Source: JBEKTY01 sp049515555 (GTDB taxonomy: Bacteria > Planctomycetota > Planctomycetia > Pirellulales > Thermoguttaceae). From it: a stretch of 28,164 nt of DNA. Both the position numbers and the translations under genes were made by a program. Below, in pieces: positions 1-9,200 of this stretch (the stretch's first letter is position 1; every line of letters starts with the position of its first letter). The notes beneath the pieces are model-generated. The model worked only from the letters and a program-made list of their open reading frames with translations. It had not been told where the DNA came from and searched no databases. Location of the stretch: the NCBI GenBank assembly GCA_049515555.1, contig JBEKTY010000103.1, positions 1 through 28,164 of the forward strand. Reading direction: 5' to 3'.

Positions 1-3000
1 CGGGGTAAACACCAGCTTGTGGCTGCCGATATCCGTGGCCAAGACGGACTGCCCCGTGGTCACCGCCACATTGTTGTCCGTGAGCGTGCCCGCCGTCGGC
101 AGGCTGCTGATCTTCACCGCCAGCAGCGTGTTCGGCGGGATATCGACCGGATCGCTGAAGCCGAAGTCCGCCACCTGGAGCACGTAGGGCACGTTCTCCA
201 GCGTCGTGACCGTGTTGCTCGTGCCTTGCGGCGCATGGTTCACCGGCGTAATGTTAATGGCGACAACGGCGGTGGCGCTCTCGTTGTCCTCATCATAGAT
301 TCTGTAGGTGAAGCTGTCGGTGAAGTTCTCGCTGCCGTCGTGCGTGTAGCTGAACGTTCCGTCCGGGTGGAGGATCAGGGTTCCGTGGCTGGGGCCAACC
401 ACGGGCGTGGTGGCGACGGTCAGGGCATCGTTGGGCAGATCGGCATCGGTGTCGTTGCTCAGGAGGCTCGTGGCGCCGCCAACCAGCGTCGTGGCCGTGC
501 CGCCCTGGAGGACCGCGATTGTATCGGGGTTAGCAACGGGGGGGGCGTCGGTGCTGATTGTCCCATCCGTGATATTGGCCGCTATCCCTGCAAAGTCGGT
601 CGGCCCGTTGCAGGTGTTGCTCATCTTCAGGGCCCAGGTGTGCCGCCCGGAGAAGCCTGTCGTGTCGATCGTCACCGTTGCCAGCAGGCCCGAGGCATCC
701 ACAGTGCCGCTGGCGGTCGTCGTCTTCCAGCCGCCGAACATGGGGATCTGGCCGCTCGGGTCGATATTTGCGGCGGTGGGATCGTTCTGAAAGATGGTCC
801 CGGTTAGGATGTCCACATTTTGGATCACGGGGCCGACGTCCGTCCCGCCGGCCGGCAGGCCGCCGTCGCCCACCTGGATGTTGAAATTCAGGCCCTCGAC
901 CGGCCCCCCGCCGGAAACGTAAATCTGGATGGTCTGGTTCGATTTGTCGGGCAAGAGCAGGTGGCTCCCGACAATGATCGTCCGCGGGGGAAGGGCGGTG
1001 GCGAAATCGACACCCGTCATTATCTGGCCACCGCTTAGAGTCACGTCCTGCTCGCCACTCGTCGGATTAGTATCCAGCCACCCCGACTGCGGCAGAAGCC
1101 GGACCTGAAAGGTCCCGTCGGGCAGGTTCGGGATGAAGTAGCTGCCGTCGGCGGCGGTCACCGCGCTGGGCTCCGCGGAGGCAATCTGGAGCGACCAGCC
1201 GGTGAGCGTGCCCGAGCCGAAGCCATACGTGGTCCCGACCTCCAAAGTCCACGTGCCGTTGGGTTGTTCGCCGTTGAGCTCGCCGAGGCCGCCCATGGGG
1301 CGGAAGACCCCGGTGTAGGGCGCTGCTGCCTGATCGATCGAAGTTGCCGCCTGGTCGTCCAGGGTGGTGTTTGTAAAGTTGCCGGAGAATCCGCCGATGC
1401 CGCTAAACAACTCGATCGTCGCCCCCGCGGGACTGATCAGGTAGACGTTCAGATCCAGGTCGTAAGGGTAGGTGATGTTCAGGGTGACGGTGACTTTGGT
1501 GATCAGCCCCGGCAGATTGTTGGTGGCGAGGGTCGAGGTGAAGGTCCCGTAACCCGGAATGGCCATCGGTACTTGCGGCGCGGCGGCCGACTGATTGACC
1601 GTTTGGGAATCGAGGGTTCCATTGTGATTGAGGTCGACGAAGACGGTGTCGCCGGCGAGTCCCGTTTCGCCCGAGTCGTGCACGCCGTTGCCGTTGGCGT
1701 CGTTCCAGACGTTGCCGCGGATCTGGCCGATCTGGCCGACCTGCAGCGGGGTCTCGGGATCGCCGAACAACATGGTCTCGAAGTCGATCCAGCGGTACAC
1801 ATCCGTGGAGACGCGGAACAGGTTGTCCACCTTGGAGTTCTCGTTGGCCTGGCCGGGACTTACCTGGCCCGCATTGAACACGGCGTTCCAGAACGCCAAG
1901 GCGTAGTCATAGCTATAGCCGGGCGAACTCCCGCTGGCGTACCAGCCGAGATTGGTGTTCATCACGGCGCCCAGGGCCGCGTGGGGCGCCACCACCTGCT
2001 CCTCGGCGATGCACGGATCGGCCTGATCCAAAGCCCCCGCGTCGCAGCCTTCCGAATACATGAAATAGGGAAAGCTGTTCTTCAGGTTGCCGATGTCGGC
2101 AACCGTGATTGCCGAATCGTACGTGGCGTTGGAGTGGCCGAGGGAGTTCACCAGCGTCGGGCCGGCGCTGAGGTCGCTGATGACGGCAGTTTCGTCGGCG
2201 GACGTCCATCCCCCGACGCATGACGATGAATAGCTTGTCACACCCTGGGGGTTCCAAGAGGCCGGCAGAACCTGATTGATAATTGCCTGGTTCGCCGTTG
2301 CCCCGTCGGTGCTGGCGTCCAGTTGATCGCTTATCCAGACCGACGTCTTGGGATTGGGATTCCGGCTGGTTTCGTTCAGGATGGTCTTGTTCACGAAGTT
2401 GGCCGTCTCGGTGGCAGTGCTGACCGGGGCCCGGCCGACGTACACGTCGGGCATGAGATCGATGTCCCCCCCTCCGGCGCCATCGGTCGACTCGCCCCAC
2501 AGCGCGTTCCCGTTATGGTTCCAAGGGCCGTCCAGGCAGGCGTAGTACTCGTCGGTGGGCAGGGCGTTGTCGGTGGTGCCTTGCACGCTGGCGTAAACGG
2601 TGCGGACCGGGACCACCGAGGCGTCGCCGCCCAGGAGCACCCAGCGGGTGCCCCAGTTGGCATAGACATCGGCGATGAACTGGCGGATCTTGTCGGCATT
2701 GATGCCCGAGAGTCCCTCGGGATCATTGGCATGGCTCTCCGTGGCCGTGTAATTCGCGTAGATGTAGTCGGTAGTGACGATGGTGGCCGTCAGGCCGTCG
2801 CTCAGCTTCTGGTTCAGCAGGGGCTGGAAGCTGCTCGCCAGGGCGCTGCTGGTGATAATCACATAAGCATACTGTCCCGGGCTGGGCAGCGCCAGCGACT
2901 GTGGTCCCGAGTCAAGAGGTTGAGCGCCGTCGTACGTGGTCAACTCCTCGGCATTGGCCACCATGCCCGCCACTTCCCGCGTATCCATAGCCAGCGGACG

Positions 3001-3747
3001 CATACGGGCGACTTCGCTCGTATCGGGCGAGGCCCCGGTCTGGACCTGGATGGAGACGTTGGGATAGAAGAGCGTGGTCTGTGTTGCGGCGTCGTAATGC
3101 ACCGGGAAGACCCGCACCAGGCCCAAGGAGTACCCGGCAAGCATGTAGTTCGAGAAGGTTGTCGTCGAATCGCCCGAGAAAGAGGCCGACGGCACGGGCG
3201 GGGCCACGTCGCCGGCCGCTGCCGGGTCGCTGGCCTGTGTCGGCATGGGGGCTGCCGCGAGCGCCGTGTTCTCCGCGACCGGCACGCCGGGACCGGCGTA
3301 CTGGACCTGCGCCGCGGTGATGCGGGAGCCCGGCGGCAGGAGGAGCATCACGGTTTGCACCGGCACCAGCGGATCGCCGGGCGAGTTCCACGTCTGTTCG
3401 CCGGCCAAGGCTATGCTTGCCCCGGCGGCGGACTGCTCGAGGACCGGCGTGCCCGCGAAGGTGAGGTTCACGGTGCCCATTTGCCGCGTCGATCGGCCTT
3501 GAAAGCCGGCGAAAGAGATGTCGGCCGCCGAGGGCGATTGGTGACCGGTTGCGGCGGCTAGCGCCGCGGCGGCCGGATCGGGCTGGTCCGGCGACAGCGG
3601 GTTTAGGGCGCCCGCCGCGGCGGACAGGAGCTCCCGCTTCTCCAGGCATTCGCACCAGGGGCGCCGACCGCGCTGGGGCTTGCGCCGCGGGTTACGACGC
3701 TTGGCCGCGCTTGATGCGAAGCGCCGCGATCGGCTTGCGAAACGCAT
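1..3747 (-). CDS. Gingipain-like C25 cysteine peptidase, multidomain secreted protein (C-terminus beyond window)
   Basis: I translated the minus strand by hand from an ATG at 3747; the frame stays open for 1249 codons to the window edge, so the C-terminus is missing. Residues 1-45 are very basic and end in CLEKRELLSA, which resembles the planctomycete 'LEPRLLLS' extracellular-protein leader. Residues about 290-640 match peptidase family C25: an alpha/beta core with WVLLGGD, PTDEYYACLDG and DVYVGRAP, then candidate catalytic His538 in NSLGHSN and Cys568 in SEGCDAG, a spacing close to that of gingipains. From about 676 comes an SdrD B-like repeat (GNVWNDANGNGVHDSGE) interrupted by a proprotein-convertase P-domain (about 726-850) and resuming at DGSYFIPNLPDGTFQV. 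A beta-rich domain (about 910-1063) and cadherin/VCBS-like repeats follow. Likely a secreted or surface protease; substrate unknown. The leader before the ATG has only a weak GAGG ribosome-binding site. Confidence 0.85.
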   Translation of the reverse strand, partial: MRFASRSRRFASSAAKRRNPRRKPQRGRRPWCECLEKRELLSAAAGALNPLSPDQPDPAAAALAAATGHQSPSAADISFAGFQGRSTRQMGTVNLTFAGTPVLEQSAAGASIALAGEQTWNSPGDPLVPVQTVMLLLPPGSRITAAQVQYAGPGVPVAENTALAAAPMPTQASDPAAAGDVAPPVPSASFSGDSTTTFSNYMLAGYSLGLVRVFPVHYDAATQTTLFYPNVSIQVQTGASPDTSEVARMRPLAMDTREVAGMVANAEELTTYDGAQPLDSGPQSLALPSPGQYAYVIITSSALASSFQPLLNQKLSDGLTATIVTTDYIYANYTATESHANDPEGLSGINADKIRQFIADVYANWGTRWVLLGGDASVVPVRTVYASVQGTTDNALPTDEYYACLDGPWNHNGNALWGESTDGAGGGDIDLMPDVYVGRAPVSTATETANFVNKTILNETSRNPNPKTSVWISDQLDASTDGATANQAIINQVLPASWNPQGVTSYSSSCVGGWTSADETAVISDLSAGPTLVNSLGHSNATYDSAITVADIGNLKNSFPYFMYSEGCDAGALDQADPCIAEEQVVAPHAALGAVMNTNLGWYASGSSPGYSYDYALAFWNAVFNAGQVSPGQANENSKVDNLFRVSTDVYRWIDFETMLFGDPETPLQVGQIGQIRGNVWNDANGNGVHDSGETGLAGDTVFVDLNHNGTLDSQTVNQSAAAPQVPMAIPGYGTFTSTLATNNLPGLITKVTVTLNITYPYDLDLNVYLISPAGATIELFSGIGGFSGNFTNTTLDDQAATSIDQAAAPYTGVFRPMGGLGELNGEQPNGTWTLEVGTTYGFGSGTLTGWSLQIASAEPSAVTAADGSYFIPNLPDGTFQVRLLPQSGWLDTNPTSGEQDVTLSGGQIMTGVDFATALPPRTIIVGSHLLLPDKSNQTIQIYVSGGGPVEGLNFNIQVGDGGLPAGGTDVGPVIQNVDILTGTIFQNDPTAANIDPSGQIPMFGGWKTTTASGTVDASGLLATVTIDTTGFSGRHTWALKMSNTCNGPTDFAGIAANITDGTISTDAPPVANPDTIAVLQGGTATTLVGGATSLLSNDTDADLPNDALTVATTPVVGPSHGTLILHPDGTFSYTHDGSENFTDSFTYRIYDEDNESATAVVAINITPVNHAPQGTSNTVTTLENVPYVLQVADFGFSDPVDIPPNTLLAVKISSLPTAGTLTDNNVAVTTGQSVLATDIGSHKLVFTP

Positions 3748-3865
3748 ACGAACCTCGCCCGATGATAGGCCCGCGAGCCACAACAAACCTCCGGGCCGCG
3801 AAAAGCGGCTCGTGCCGCGGACCCCCCAAGTTCGGCGCGGGTCTCCCGACCCCGCCGCCGCTCGG

Positions 3866-3897
3866 CCGAAGGTCTCCGGAACTCGGGAGACCTTCGG
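3866..3897. repeat. Perfect 12-bp stem hairpin upstream of the C25 peptidase gene
   Basis: CCGAAGGTCTCC at 3866-3877 pairs perfectly with GGAGACCTTCGG at 3886-3897 across an 8-nt loop. It lies about 120 bp upstream of the peptidase start and directly next to the 30-bp tandem repeats, which contain the related GGTC/GACC core. No T-run follows on either strand, so a repeat element (REP-like) is more likely than a terminator. Confidence 0.7.
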
Positions 3898-3906
3898 TCG
3901 GCGGTG

Positions 3907-4000
3907 TGGCTCGGTCGGAGACCGGCCACAACGTGGTGGCTCGGTCGGAGACCGGCCACAACGTGGGGCCTCGGTCGGAGACCGGCCACAACGCGGGGGC
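3907..4000. repeat. Three tandem copies of a 30-bp unit
   Basis: The unit begins TCGGTCGGAGACCGGCCACA and repeats with a 30-bp period at 3911, 3941 and 3971. The first 22 bases are identical in all three copies; the last eight vary slightly. Each copy contains the small palindrome CGGTC-GGA-GACCG. There are no unique spacers, so this is not a CRISPR array. It sits in the leader of the C25 peptidase gene. Confidence 0.85.
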
Positions 4001-4153
4001 CCCACGGCCATCCATACACCAGCGCCACCCCTCACACGGCGAAGTCCGAACACCGCAAGAGCGACGTGCGACCGGCCAGCCCCGAAAGGGAACCCTTACT
4101 CTTTGTTGCACAGATGTGAGTTTTTGTCAAGAAACCAGTTGCGGAATGTTGCG

Positions 4154-4169
4154 GAATTGCCGGCAATTC
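4154..4169. repeat. 16-bp perfect palindrome GAATTGCCGGCAATTC
   Basis: Perfect inverted symmetry with no loop, in the gap between the peptidase and PEP-CTERM genes. It could be an operator for a dimeric regulator or another fragment of the local repeat cluster; nothing nearby decides between these. Confidence 0.4.
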
Positions 4170-4184
4170 TTAAGGAAGTTAAGC

Positions 4185-4291
4185 AGCCACGGATGGAACA
4201 CGGATTGAACACGGAAAGGATGGGCCGGCATGGGCCAAACGAGTGAACTAACTGTCTTTATCCGTGTTTAATCCGTGTTTAATCCGTGGCT
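4185..4291. repeat. Inverted repeat with 31-nt arms built from CACGGATT-AAA units
   Basis: The left arm (4185-4215) and the reverse complement of the right arm (4261-4291) agree at 28 of 31 positions. Each arm is itself periodic, repeating an 'ACACGGATT' word. The loop is 45 nt. This looks like a small non-coding palindromic element, not part of a gene. Confidence 0.7.
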
Positions 4292-4309
4292 ACCCTTCGT
4301 TGCGGAAGG

Positions 4310-4446
4310 GTAGGGTGGGTCGAGCGCAGAAAAGCCCGCCATTTTCGACGGACGACGGGAGACGGACGACGGGCTGGAGTGCTTCCGTCCGTCGCCCGTC
4401 TTCCGTCGTGGTTCCGGTGGGGCTCGCTTCGCTCGACCCACCCTAC
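4310..4446. mobile_element. MITE-like element with 17-bp terminal inverted repeats
   Basis: GTAGGGTGGGTCGAGCG at 4310-4326 is matched exactly in reverse complement at 4430-4446. Between them lie GA/CGG-rich inverted blocks (GACGGACGACGGG on the left, CCGTCCGTCGCCCGTC on the right), so the element is largely self-complementary. No open frame of coding character is inside. The architecture is that of a non-autonomous miniature element; I see no transposase in the window and no clear target-site duplication. Confidence 0.6.
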
Positions 4447-4468
4447 GGTTAGAACGCCAAGAAAACAG

Positions 4469-4500
4469 AAAAGCAGGGCGCCTCGCGGCATCCTGCTTTT
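4469..4500 (-). terminator. Probable intrinsic terminator downstream of the PEP-CTERM gene
   Basis: On the minus strand the sequence folds as AAAAGCAGG-AT-GCC, loop GCGA, GGC-GC-CCTGCTTTT and continues CTGTTTTC. The GC-rich stem followed by T-runs lies about 86 nt past the PEP-CTERM stop codon. Because the outer stem is A/T-flanked on both sides it could also work in the plus direction. Confidence 0.55.
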
Positions 4501-4586
4501 GCGGTCAATTCTGCCGTCTTCGCACAACCAAACGTGAGCCGCCGCTAGGTGGGCAAGCCCTGGGGCACGATGCCTTCGCCGCCTGA

Positions 4587-5378
4587 CTAAGCCCGGCGAC
4601 GCCGACGGTAAATAGCGATCGCCCCGATCGGCAGCCCAACCAGGAGCAGGCTGGCAAACCGGACGAAGGCCATCGGTTCCGGCACTGGTCCGCCGGTGTT
4701 CAGCGAACTCAACAACGTAATCTCTTGGGTTTGGACGCCCGAATCGTACAGGGCGTAAACGTGCCCGGTGTATGCCGCCGCGGTAGAGAGGCCGCGCAGC
4801 CAACCGTTTGCAACTGTATCAGCGCCGTTTGTGAACCCCGTTTCGTATGTGTCGCCACCCGTCACGCTGAACGGGCTTTTCTGTGTCTTTTCGGTTAGCA
4901 CCTCCCACAGGGACACGGTCAGTGCGTCAGATAAGTAATTGGCCTGCGGGCTCTCGAGACTCCCAGCCACATTCAAAGTTGTAAGAGCAGTCGCATAGTC
5001 CTGGAACAACTTGAGGACGTTGGTCTGCTGGGGGGAATCGGGGGAATCGGTGATCACATCTGCCAGATCCCTCACCTGGAACCCCGGGTAATTGGTGTTC
5101 TCATAGATGTCCGTCACCAGGCTAAGGCAGAAACCGTGGTAAGGCTTAGTGGTGTCCAAGGTGGCGTTGGGATGGCTGGCGTCCGCCTTGAAATTCGACA
5201 ACGTGTAATAATACGGACAGGTGTACACGTCTACCGTCCCGATTGTGGGGGCGGTCATATACACCGTGTCCCCTCCCGTCCCGCTGAGATCGAGGGTCAC
5301 GGTGCCATACGTGTCAGCGTACACACTCCCCGCCACGGCAAGGACGGCCACCATCAACACAGGAATGAGCCGCTTCAT
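4587..5378 (-). CDS. PEP-CTERM protein, exosortase substrate, possible thioester-type surface protein
   Basis: This 263-residue exported protein begins MKRLIPVLMVAVLAVAG (signal peptide ending about SVYA) and ends with the exosortase sorting signal: VPEP at 232-235, a hydrophobic stretch at about 238-256, then five arginines. The ATG at 5378 is chosen over the TTG one codon upstream because AAGGAG lies 8 nt before it. The mature part is beta-rich with few lysines. A Cys in HGFCLSL (84), an ALTVSLWEVL helix, ANGWLRGL and VQTQ near 215-218 recall the Cys...Gln arrangement of thioester-forming surface domains; that is my inference. It sits alone between two repeat clusters, downstream of the TPR gene. 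The exosortases at 12492-13403 and 15968-16876 are the obvious candidates to process it. Confidence 0.85.
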   Translation of the reverse strand: MKRLIPVLMVAVLAVAGSVYADTYGTVTLDLSGTGGDTVYMTAPTIGTVDVYTCPYYYTLSNFKADASHPNATLDTTKPYHGFCLSLVTDIYENTNYPGFQVRDLADVITDSPDSPQQTNVLKLFQDYATALTTLNVAGSLESPQANYLSDALTVSLWEVLTEKTQKSPFSVTGGDTYETGFTNGADTVANGWLRGLSTAAAYTGHVYALYDSGVQTQEITLLSSLNTGGPVPEPMAFVRFASLLLVGLPIGAIAIYRRRRRA

Positions 5379-5892
5379 CAAAAAATCTCCTTCTCGTTGT
5401 TCCGACGCGTTCCCAGCAATCTCCGAGGAGGCGCCGTGGTCGAACTGACCAATGGTTGTGTTTACTCTTTCTTCACTGCCGGTTTCAAAGACGCTCTAAC
5501 GCTCGCACCGAGGGGTCCAGCCCCTTCACTCACACGTCGCGCTAACCACCTAATTTAGCCCAACTCTGAAGGGCGTCAAGCAGAAAGTTCGCGGATTTCG
5601 CGAAGTCGCCATCCGACTGCGCATATTCGCAATCGGCTTGCGAACCGCGCGAACACCCCCGCACGCTGCCCATTGGCCGGCAACGCACCGGCCCGACTAC
5701 ATCCGCGAAGCACCAGGAACCCATACCTTGCTCCCATCGTCCTCTCTGGCGGAAAAACCGCCGCCCAAGGATTCCCTGATTATCCATAGGGCAGGCACCC
5801 TGTCAAGCATTTGGTCGTCGGAATTCATATACTCGCAAGAGTTTGCGATTCCGACGCAACACAATTGCGCATCGCGAAGCATTCGGGGGGGT
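5379..5892. other. Leader of the PEP-CTERM gene and apparently non-coding spacer
   Basis: No convincing gene is seen. On the minus strand the leader of the PEP-CTERM gene contains an AGGGG-CTGGA-CCCCT hairpin near 5512-5526. Near 5817-5855 GTCGGAAT pairs with ATTCCGAC around a loop. Short open frames here have poor codon composition and no recognisable motif. Confidence 0.4.
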
Positions 5893-6154
5893 GGCGCGGG
5901 ACACGGTTTGCCCCGAAGGGGCTTCGGAGCTTAGCCCAGGGTTGCGGCGCAGCCGCTACCCTGGGTCGAGGGGGCACCGAAAGATCCATACCCCAACGGG
6001 GTTTCGTCCTTTGTGGGCGCAACCCCATTGGGGTTGGCACGAACTCGTGGCTCGTATCCCAGGGTAGCGGCGAGTACGCCGCAACCCTGGGCTAGGCTAC
6101 AAAGCCCCGTTGGGGCTCGCCATAAAACCGCCTTCGCAAACCGTGTCCCGCGCC
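5893..6154. mobile_element. 262-bp palindromic MITE-like element with 19-bp perfect terminal inverted repeats
   Basis: GGCGCGGGACACGGTTTGC at 5893-5911 recurs exactly in reverse complement at 6136-6154. Inside are two hairpins, 5935-5965 and 6058-6091, whose arms also pair exactly across the element (5935-5948 with 6078-6091; 5952-5965 with 6058-6071). CCCCAACGGGGTT-type palindromes fill the middle. No coding frame is present. It ends about 50 bp from the stop codon of the TPR gene and might also affect that transcript's 3' end. Confidence 0.65.
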
Positions 6155-6204
6155 CCGGAGCGGTGGGAGGGGTCGAACGACCTTGCGTGACCGCGGAGGG
6201 GTGG

Positions 6205-9200
6205 CTATTGTTGTGACCGGACAAGCTCTTCGTACGCCGGCCGCTCCAATGGATTCAGCATGTCCGGGCGAAGCTGCATGGCTTGGGCCTTGGCGAGCCA
6301 CCGGGCCGCCTCCTCGGCCTGCCCGGCCTTCCGGCAGACCAAGGCGTGGTGGAAGCACCAGGTGGAGCGGGGCGCCAGGGCCACGGCTTCGTCGAGGTCG
6401 ACGAGGGCCCTGTCGGTCTGACCCAGCGCCATGTAGACCGTGGCGCGGGTGTCAAGAAGGATCGCCTCGGGGCCGGCCAAGGCCAGGGCCTGTTCGATGA
6501 GGGTGCGGGCCTCGTCGAGCTGCCGGCCGCTGAGGGCCAACAACTCGGCCAGGTTGTTCAGTGCGGGCACATGTTTCCCGTCTTTCCGCAATAGCTCCCG
6601 GTAGATCGCCTCCGCCTCAGGGAACTTCTCGCGCTCGGTTTGCACCTGGGCCATCGTCAGCAGGAGCGGCGCCGGGCGGCCGTTCTTCTCCAGGGCGGCG
6701 GAGACAATTCCTGCCAGCCGCGCCACCTGAGAAGGCTTGATCCCCGGCTGGCGCAGGAGGATTTCACAGCTTACGGCGATCCGCGGCGGCTCGGCAGCCT
6801 TCCAGGCCTCTTCCGCCAGTTGCAGGGCCTCGTCGAACCGCTTCTGGCGGGCGAGGAAATCCACCAGGACCAGGCCCTGTTTTGGATCCTGCCCGACATA
6901 CTTCCGATAGAGCAACTCCGCGTTCTCCTTCACGGTAGCGGCCGCGGGCGTGCCGGCCGTACCGCCCGGCCGCGATCCCATGACCTCCAGTTGCGCGGCG
7001 GCGGCCAGCGTGCGGGCCAGCCGGTCGCGGGAAGCGGCCGGCGCCTTTTCCACGAACCTGACGAGCGTGGCCAGAACTTCGTCGATCTTGCCGGCATGAA
7101 ACTGGACGTCGGCGCGGAGCTGCATCGCCTGTGGATCGTCGGGCGCGATCTGTTCCAGGCGGTCCAGCCACAGCGCGGCTTCGCGAAACTCGTTATGATC
7201 GAGCAGGGCCTGCACGTAGGCCGCCACGTAACGCGGCTGGTTGCCGTGCCCGGTCAGCAGGGCCACCATCTGCCTGCGGGCCTTCGTCCAGTCTCCCCCT
7301 GCCAGGTAGAGCTGCGCCAGCCGGGAGTAATCTTCCGCCACCGCGCTGGCGGGGTCCTCGACCATCTTCTCGAAGATTTGCACGGCCTCCTGCCGCTCGT
7401 GACGCCCGGGATGGGCGGCCAGCAGCCGGGCCTTCAGACGCAGGTCGTCGGCCGACGCCGGCGCGGCCGCGAGGTTCTGCTCGACCAGGTGAACCGCCGC
7501 GACAAGGTTTGGATACCCCCCCTCGTCGGCCATTACCCGGGCCAGCGCGCCGCGGGCCTCGGCGACCTGCTCGGGGGTGGCGGGCAAGCGGCCCTGGGCA
7601 ATTCGCTGGAACAGGCGGGCCGCCTCGGGCAGATTTCCCTTGCCCACGTGGTAAAGCGCCACGCGCCGCACCAGGCGGCAGTCGTTGGGATCCTGCCTCA
7701 GGGCGGCGGCATATTGCTCGCCCGCTTCGTCCGGCTTGCCGAGGGCCTCGAAACACTCGGCCAGGGCCAGGGGCGCCTGGGCCGCGGGGATCTTGACCCG
7801 CGCCTGGGCCAGGGCCGCTGCCGCAGGCCCCTTCTGCTCCGTACGCACGAGAAAGCGGACCAAGGCCACCCAGGTCTCCGGGGCCTGCTCGTCCAGCGAT
7901 AGCGCGTGCCGCAGGGTCTTTTCGGCCTCGCTCGGCCGGCCCAGGATGCTTTGGAGCTGGCCGAGCCAAAGATGGTCGCGATAGTCTTGGGAGGCGGCCG
8001 CTACCCGTTGGGCCGCCTGAACGGCCCCCGGAAAATCCTGCAAGCGGCCCAGGACGCTCGACTGCACGCGGAGAAGGTCGGTGGTGAAGGGCACCTGCTG
8101 CTCTTCCAGCCGGCGGAGCAGGGTATTGGCCGCGGCGTACTGGCCCTTGCGGTACAGGAGTTGCAAGGCGCGGCGGACCACCTCAGGGCTGGTCTCGCCT
8201 TGCTCGACGGCCTGGAGGTACTTGGCCAAGGCGGGGCCCTCCTGCCGCAGCTCTTCGTAAATCACGCCCTCGAGCATCAGCGCCCGCGACCAGCCGGGCC
8301 GCGACTGCCGGGCCGCGGCAAGGTGTTCCAGGGCCTGCTCGAGCACGGCCTGCCTGGCTGTTGCCTGGCTTGCTTTGTCCGGCCTCTCCTTGTCCTTCCC
8401 TTCTTTCGCGGGCAGGCTCAGGCGAACGGCCGTCGCATAGTGCCAGAGCGGCCCGCTCCCTTCCAGACGACGGACCTCGCCGAGGGCCTTTTCCATGAGG
8501 GGGAAGTCGCTGGCCTGCGCGGCCACTTCGAACAGTTGCATGCGGACGCGGAGGTCGTTGGGCGCCTGGGCCATCAGGAGTTGGGTGAGCTGCGCCGCTT
8601 GCTGAAAATCTTCGACCAGCAGCGAGGGGCCCACCAGCCCGCGCCACAACTTGGCCAGATCGTCAGGGGAGAAGTCCTTGGCTTTTTCGGCGAGTGGGCG
8701 GAGTTGCGCGGCAGCGTTTTTTTCGGCCTTTTGGGCGAGGTAGTACGCCCGCGCCAGGCGTAAGGGGACCCGATCACCCAGTTTCTTTTCGACCTCTTGC
8801 AGGAGTTGCTCAGCGCGGTCCCACTGTTTGTCGCGGAGCGCCAAGTCGACCAGGGCGATCCAATAGACGATTTCGTTCGGCTCCTTGTCCCGTTGGGCCA
8901 GGATAAGCTTCTCGGCCTCAGTGCCGCGATCTTGGGCCACCAGCAGTTCCGCCCGGAGCAGGGGCGTCAAGGCCGACTTGGGCGCCGCCTGGGCCGCCTG
9001 CTCCAGCACGTCCTCCACCTCCTTCCAATTCCGCTGGGCGGGAGCCAGCCGCAGGTTCTTGCGAATGCACGAGCGCACCAACTGGGCCCACGCCGCCAGC
9101 GGCGCATCCTTGAGTTTCACGAGCGTCCGCTGTTCTTCCAGGGCTTCGTCCAGCCGGCCCAGGGACTGCAGGCTGGTGGCGACCGCTTCCCGGGCCGGGA

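Noticed and set aside
19..3561. Three long plus-strand open frames (19-807, 1264-2223, 2323-3561)
   Set aside because: All are opposite the continuous minus-strand frame that encodes recognisable C25, P-domain, SdrD-like and cadherin-like domains.
3907..4000. Possible CRISPR array
   Set aside because: The 30-bp units are directly adjacent with no spacers, there are only three, and no cas gene is in the window.
5542..5787. An 81-codon minus-strand frame in the spacer upstream of the PEP-CTERM gene
   Set aside because: No motif, unusual composition, no ribosome-binding site; likely chance.
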